A stretch of DNA of 6,747 nt from an uncultured Clostridium sp. (GTDB lineage: Bacteria; Bacillota; Clostridia; TANB77; CAG-508): NCBI GenBank assembly GCA_946008205.1, contig CAMGAZ010000079.1, positions 1 through 6,747 on the forward strand. The letters run 5' to 3'. Numbering within the stretch: the first letter of the stretch is position 1; each line of letters starts with the position of its first letter. The notes beneath the pieces are model-generated. The model was not told the DNA's origin, did not search any database, and was given only the letters and a program-made list of their open reading frames with translations. The position numbers and the translations under genes were made by a program. Shown piece after piece: positions 6,213 to 6,747 of the stretch.

Positions 6213-6246
6213 AAATGGGTGTACAGCAAACCATATACACCCATTT
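6213..6246 (-). terminator. Perfect 11-bp hairpin, probable terminator
   Basis: On the minus strand AAATGGGTGTA (6246-6236) pairs perfectly with TACACCCATTT (6223-6213) around a 12-base loop. It starts 5 bases after the stop of the 52-aa gene and ends just before the next promoter. The A-run and T-run at the stem base are typical of an intrinsic terminator, but the run after the stem (AGTCTT) is poor in U. Confidence 0.6.
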
Positions 6247-6251
6247 TACAT

Positions 6252-6410
6252 TCATCGTTTTTCTAATGTTTCTTCCAAATCATAAAGCGCCATAGTGTCA
6301 TTATTCCAAACAGCAGTAGTGACATAGTCCCAAAATTCTTCATCTTCACAATGTTCAAGCAGATTCAAAAGCAGTTCCGCAGTTTCAATAATTTCACGTT
6401 TAAGTTCCAT
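6252..6410 (-). CDS. Hypothetical small acidic protein, 52 aa
   Basis: The ATG at 6410 is preceded by AAAGAGG with an 8-base gap, and the frame runs to a TGA at 6254-6252, directly before a hairpin. The product starts MELKREIIETAELLLNLLEH and continues through CEDEEFWDYVTTAVWNNDTM to end ETLEKR. It is acidic and helical, with an amphipathic leucine-rich N-terminal helix (residues 5-20) and two Trp residues. No motif or family is recognised. It starts 26 bases after the stop of the preceding Cys-rich gene and is likely the last gene of that transcript. Confidence 0.7.
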   Translation of the reverse strand: MELKREIIETAELLLNLLEHCEDEEFWDYVTTAVWNNDTMALYDLEETLEKR

Positions 6411-6436
6411 AATCAATACCTCTTTCTTTCTATTTT

Positions 6437-6747
6437 TTATAGGCTACCGTCTTCCGGGTTTCCCATCATGTCTGGACTGGTCTGCATATCATATTCCCAT
6501 TGCATTCTGTAGTTATACTCTTCCTCGGTTTCACCATAGCTACAAAAACCATTTTTATCCATCTGTATGATTGCCATATCTTCCCCTGTTGGCCATTTAA
6601 GCCGACGACACAACCCAGAATAATTAGAATTACTTTTGTAATACGTACAATCTTTGCATCGCGTCACAAATACTGCATCAACTGCATGCTGATTTTCAAT
6701 GAACTTCCTGAACGATTCTACAGATATACGCTTGTCGTCCTCTGTTC
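6437..6747 (-). CDS. Cys-rich small phage protein, 5' end missing
   Basis: The frame is open from the right window edge (first full codon at 6745) for 102 residues to TAA at 6439-6437. A GTG at 6667 lies inside the frame but has no ribosome binding site, and the sequence upstream (KRISVESFRKFIENQHAVDAVFV) reads as real protein, so the gene starts beyond the window. The core is RCKDCTYYKSN, then GLCRRL and NGFCSYGE, giving four Cys suited to one zinc site. This 'VVRCkdCkYy...C......DdFCSYGE' pattern is widespread in short proteins of Firmicutes phages and prophages; the function is unknown to me. The tail is acidic and Met-rich (MQWEYDMQTSPDMMGNPEDG). Confidence 0.8.
   Translation of the reverse strand, partial: TEDDKRISVESFRKFIENQHAVDAVFVTRCKDCTYYKSNSNYSGLCRRLKWPTGEDMAIIQMDKNGFCSYGETEEEYNYRMQWEYDMQTSPDMMGNPEDGSL

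Noticed and set aside
1..6747. tRNA genes, CRISPR arrays or insertion-sequence ends
   Set aside because: No cloverleaf-like segment, regularly spaced repeat array or transposase with terminal inverted repeats was seen, and coding density leaves almost no room for them.

Overview
The window looks like an early/replication region of a low-GC Firmicutes phage or prophage, probably infecting a Clostridia-type gut host. All supported genes lie on the minus strand and are tightly packed, with ATGA and TAATG stop/start overlaps. Ribosome binding sites are GGAGG-like, promoters match the sigma-A consensus closely, and TAA and TGA both act as stops (standard code). Several small products belong to phage-type families, a free-standing HNH endonuclease is present, and a phage-style DnaE polymerase dominates the region. 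That it is a phage is inferred from this context; no structural or packaging gene is in view.

In transcription order (high to low coordinates): the end of a Cys-rich small protein cut by the window edge (6437-6747); a 52-aa acidic protein (6252-6410); a hairpin (6213-6246) followed directly by a strong promoter (6180-6208); a 30-aa single-pass membrane peptide (6054-6146); a 160-aa charged phage protein (5559-6041); a complete, apparently active folD (4697-5548); a 57-aa zinc-binding protein (4509-4682); an HNH-AP2 homing-type endonuclease (3753-4472); and a DnaE-type DNA polymerase III alpha subunit (519-3753). A second hairpin (483-510) and promoter (455-483) follow. They serve a 110-aa unknown protein (89-421) and the start of one more gene (1-92), which runs off the left edge.

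The main observation concerns the polymerase. Its natural start is the ATG at 3753, which overlaps the HNH stop and is preceded by AAAGGGGG. That frame gives MSSQLHCHSYF and stops at a TAG (3720-3718). The next frame (+1) continues with SILDGYSSPEEN and the remaining 1050 or so residues. Joined at the TTTTTAG run, the two parts restore the PHP-domain signature and all nine expected metal ligands. This is either a programmed +1 frameshift of the prfB type, a real inactivating indel, or an assembly error.

A second observation is a nucleotide motif, approximately ARTACAAAATKAAT, found four times on the same strand just upstream of genes. It is read in different codon frames where it overlaps coding sequence, which points to a DNA- or RNA-level element. 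Functionally, the 6180-6208 promoter would drive folD and dnaE together, linking one-carbon (thymidylate/purine) supply to phage DNA synthesis.
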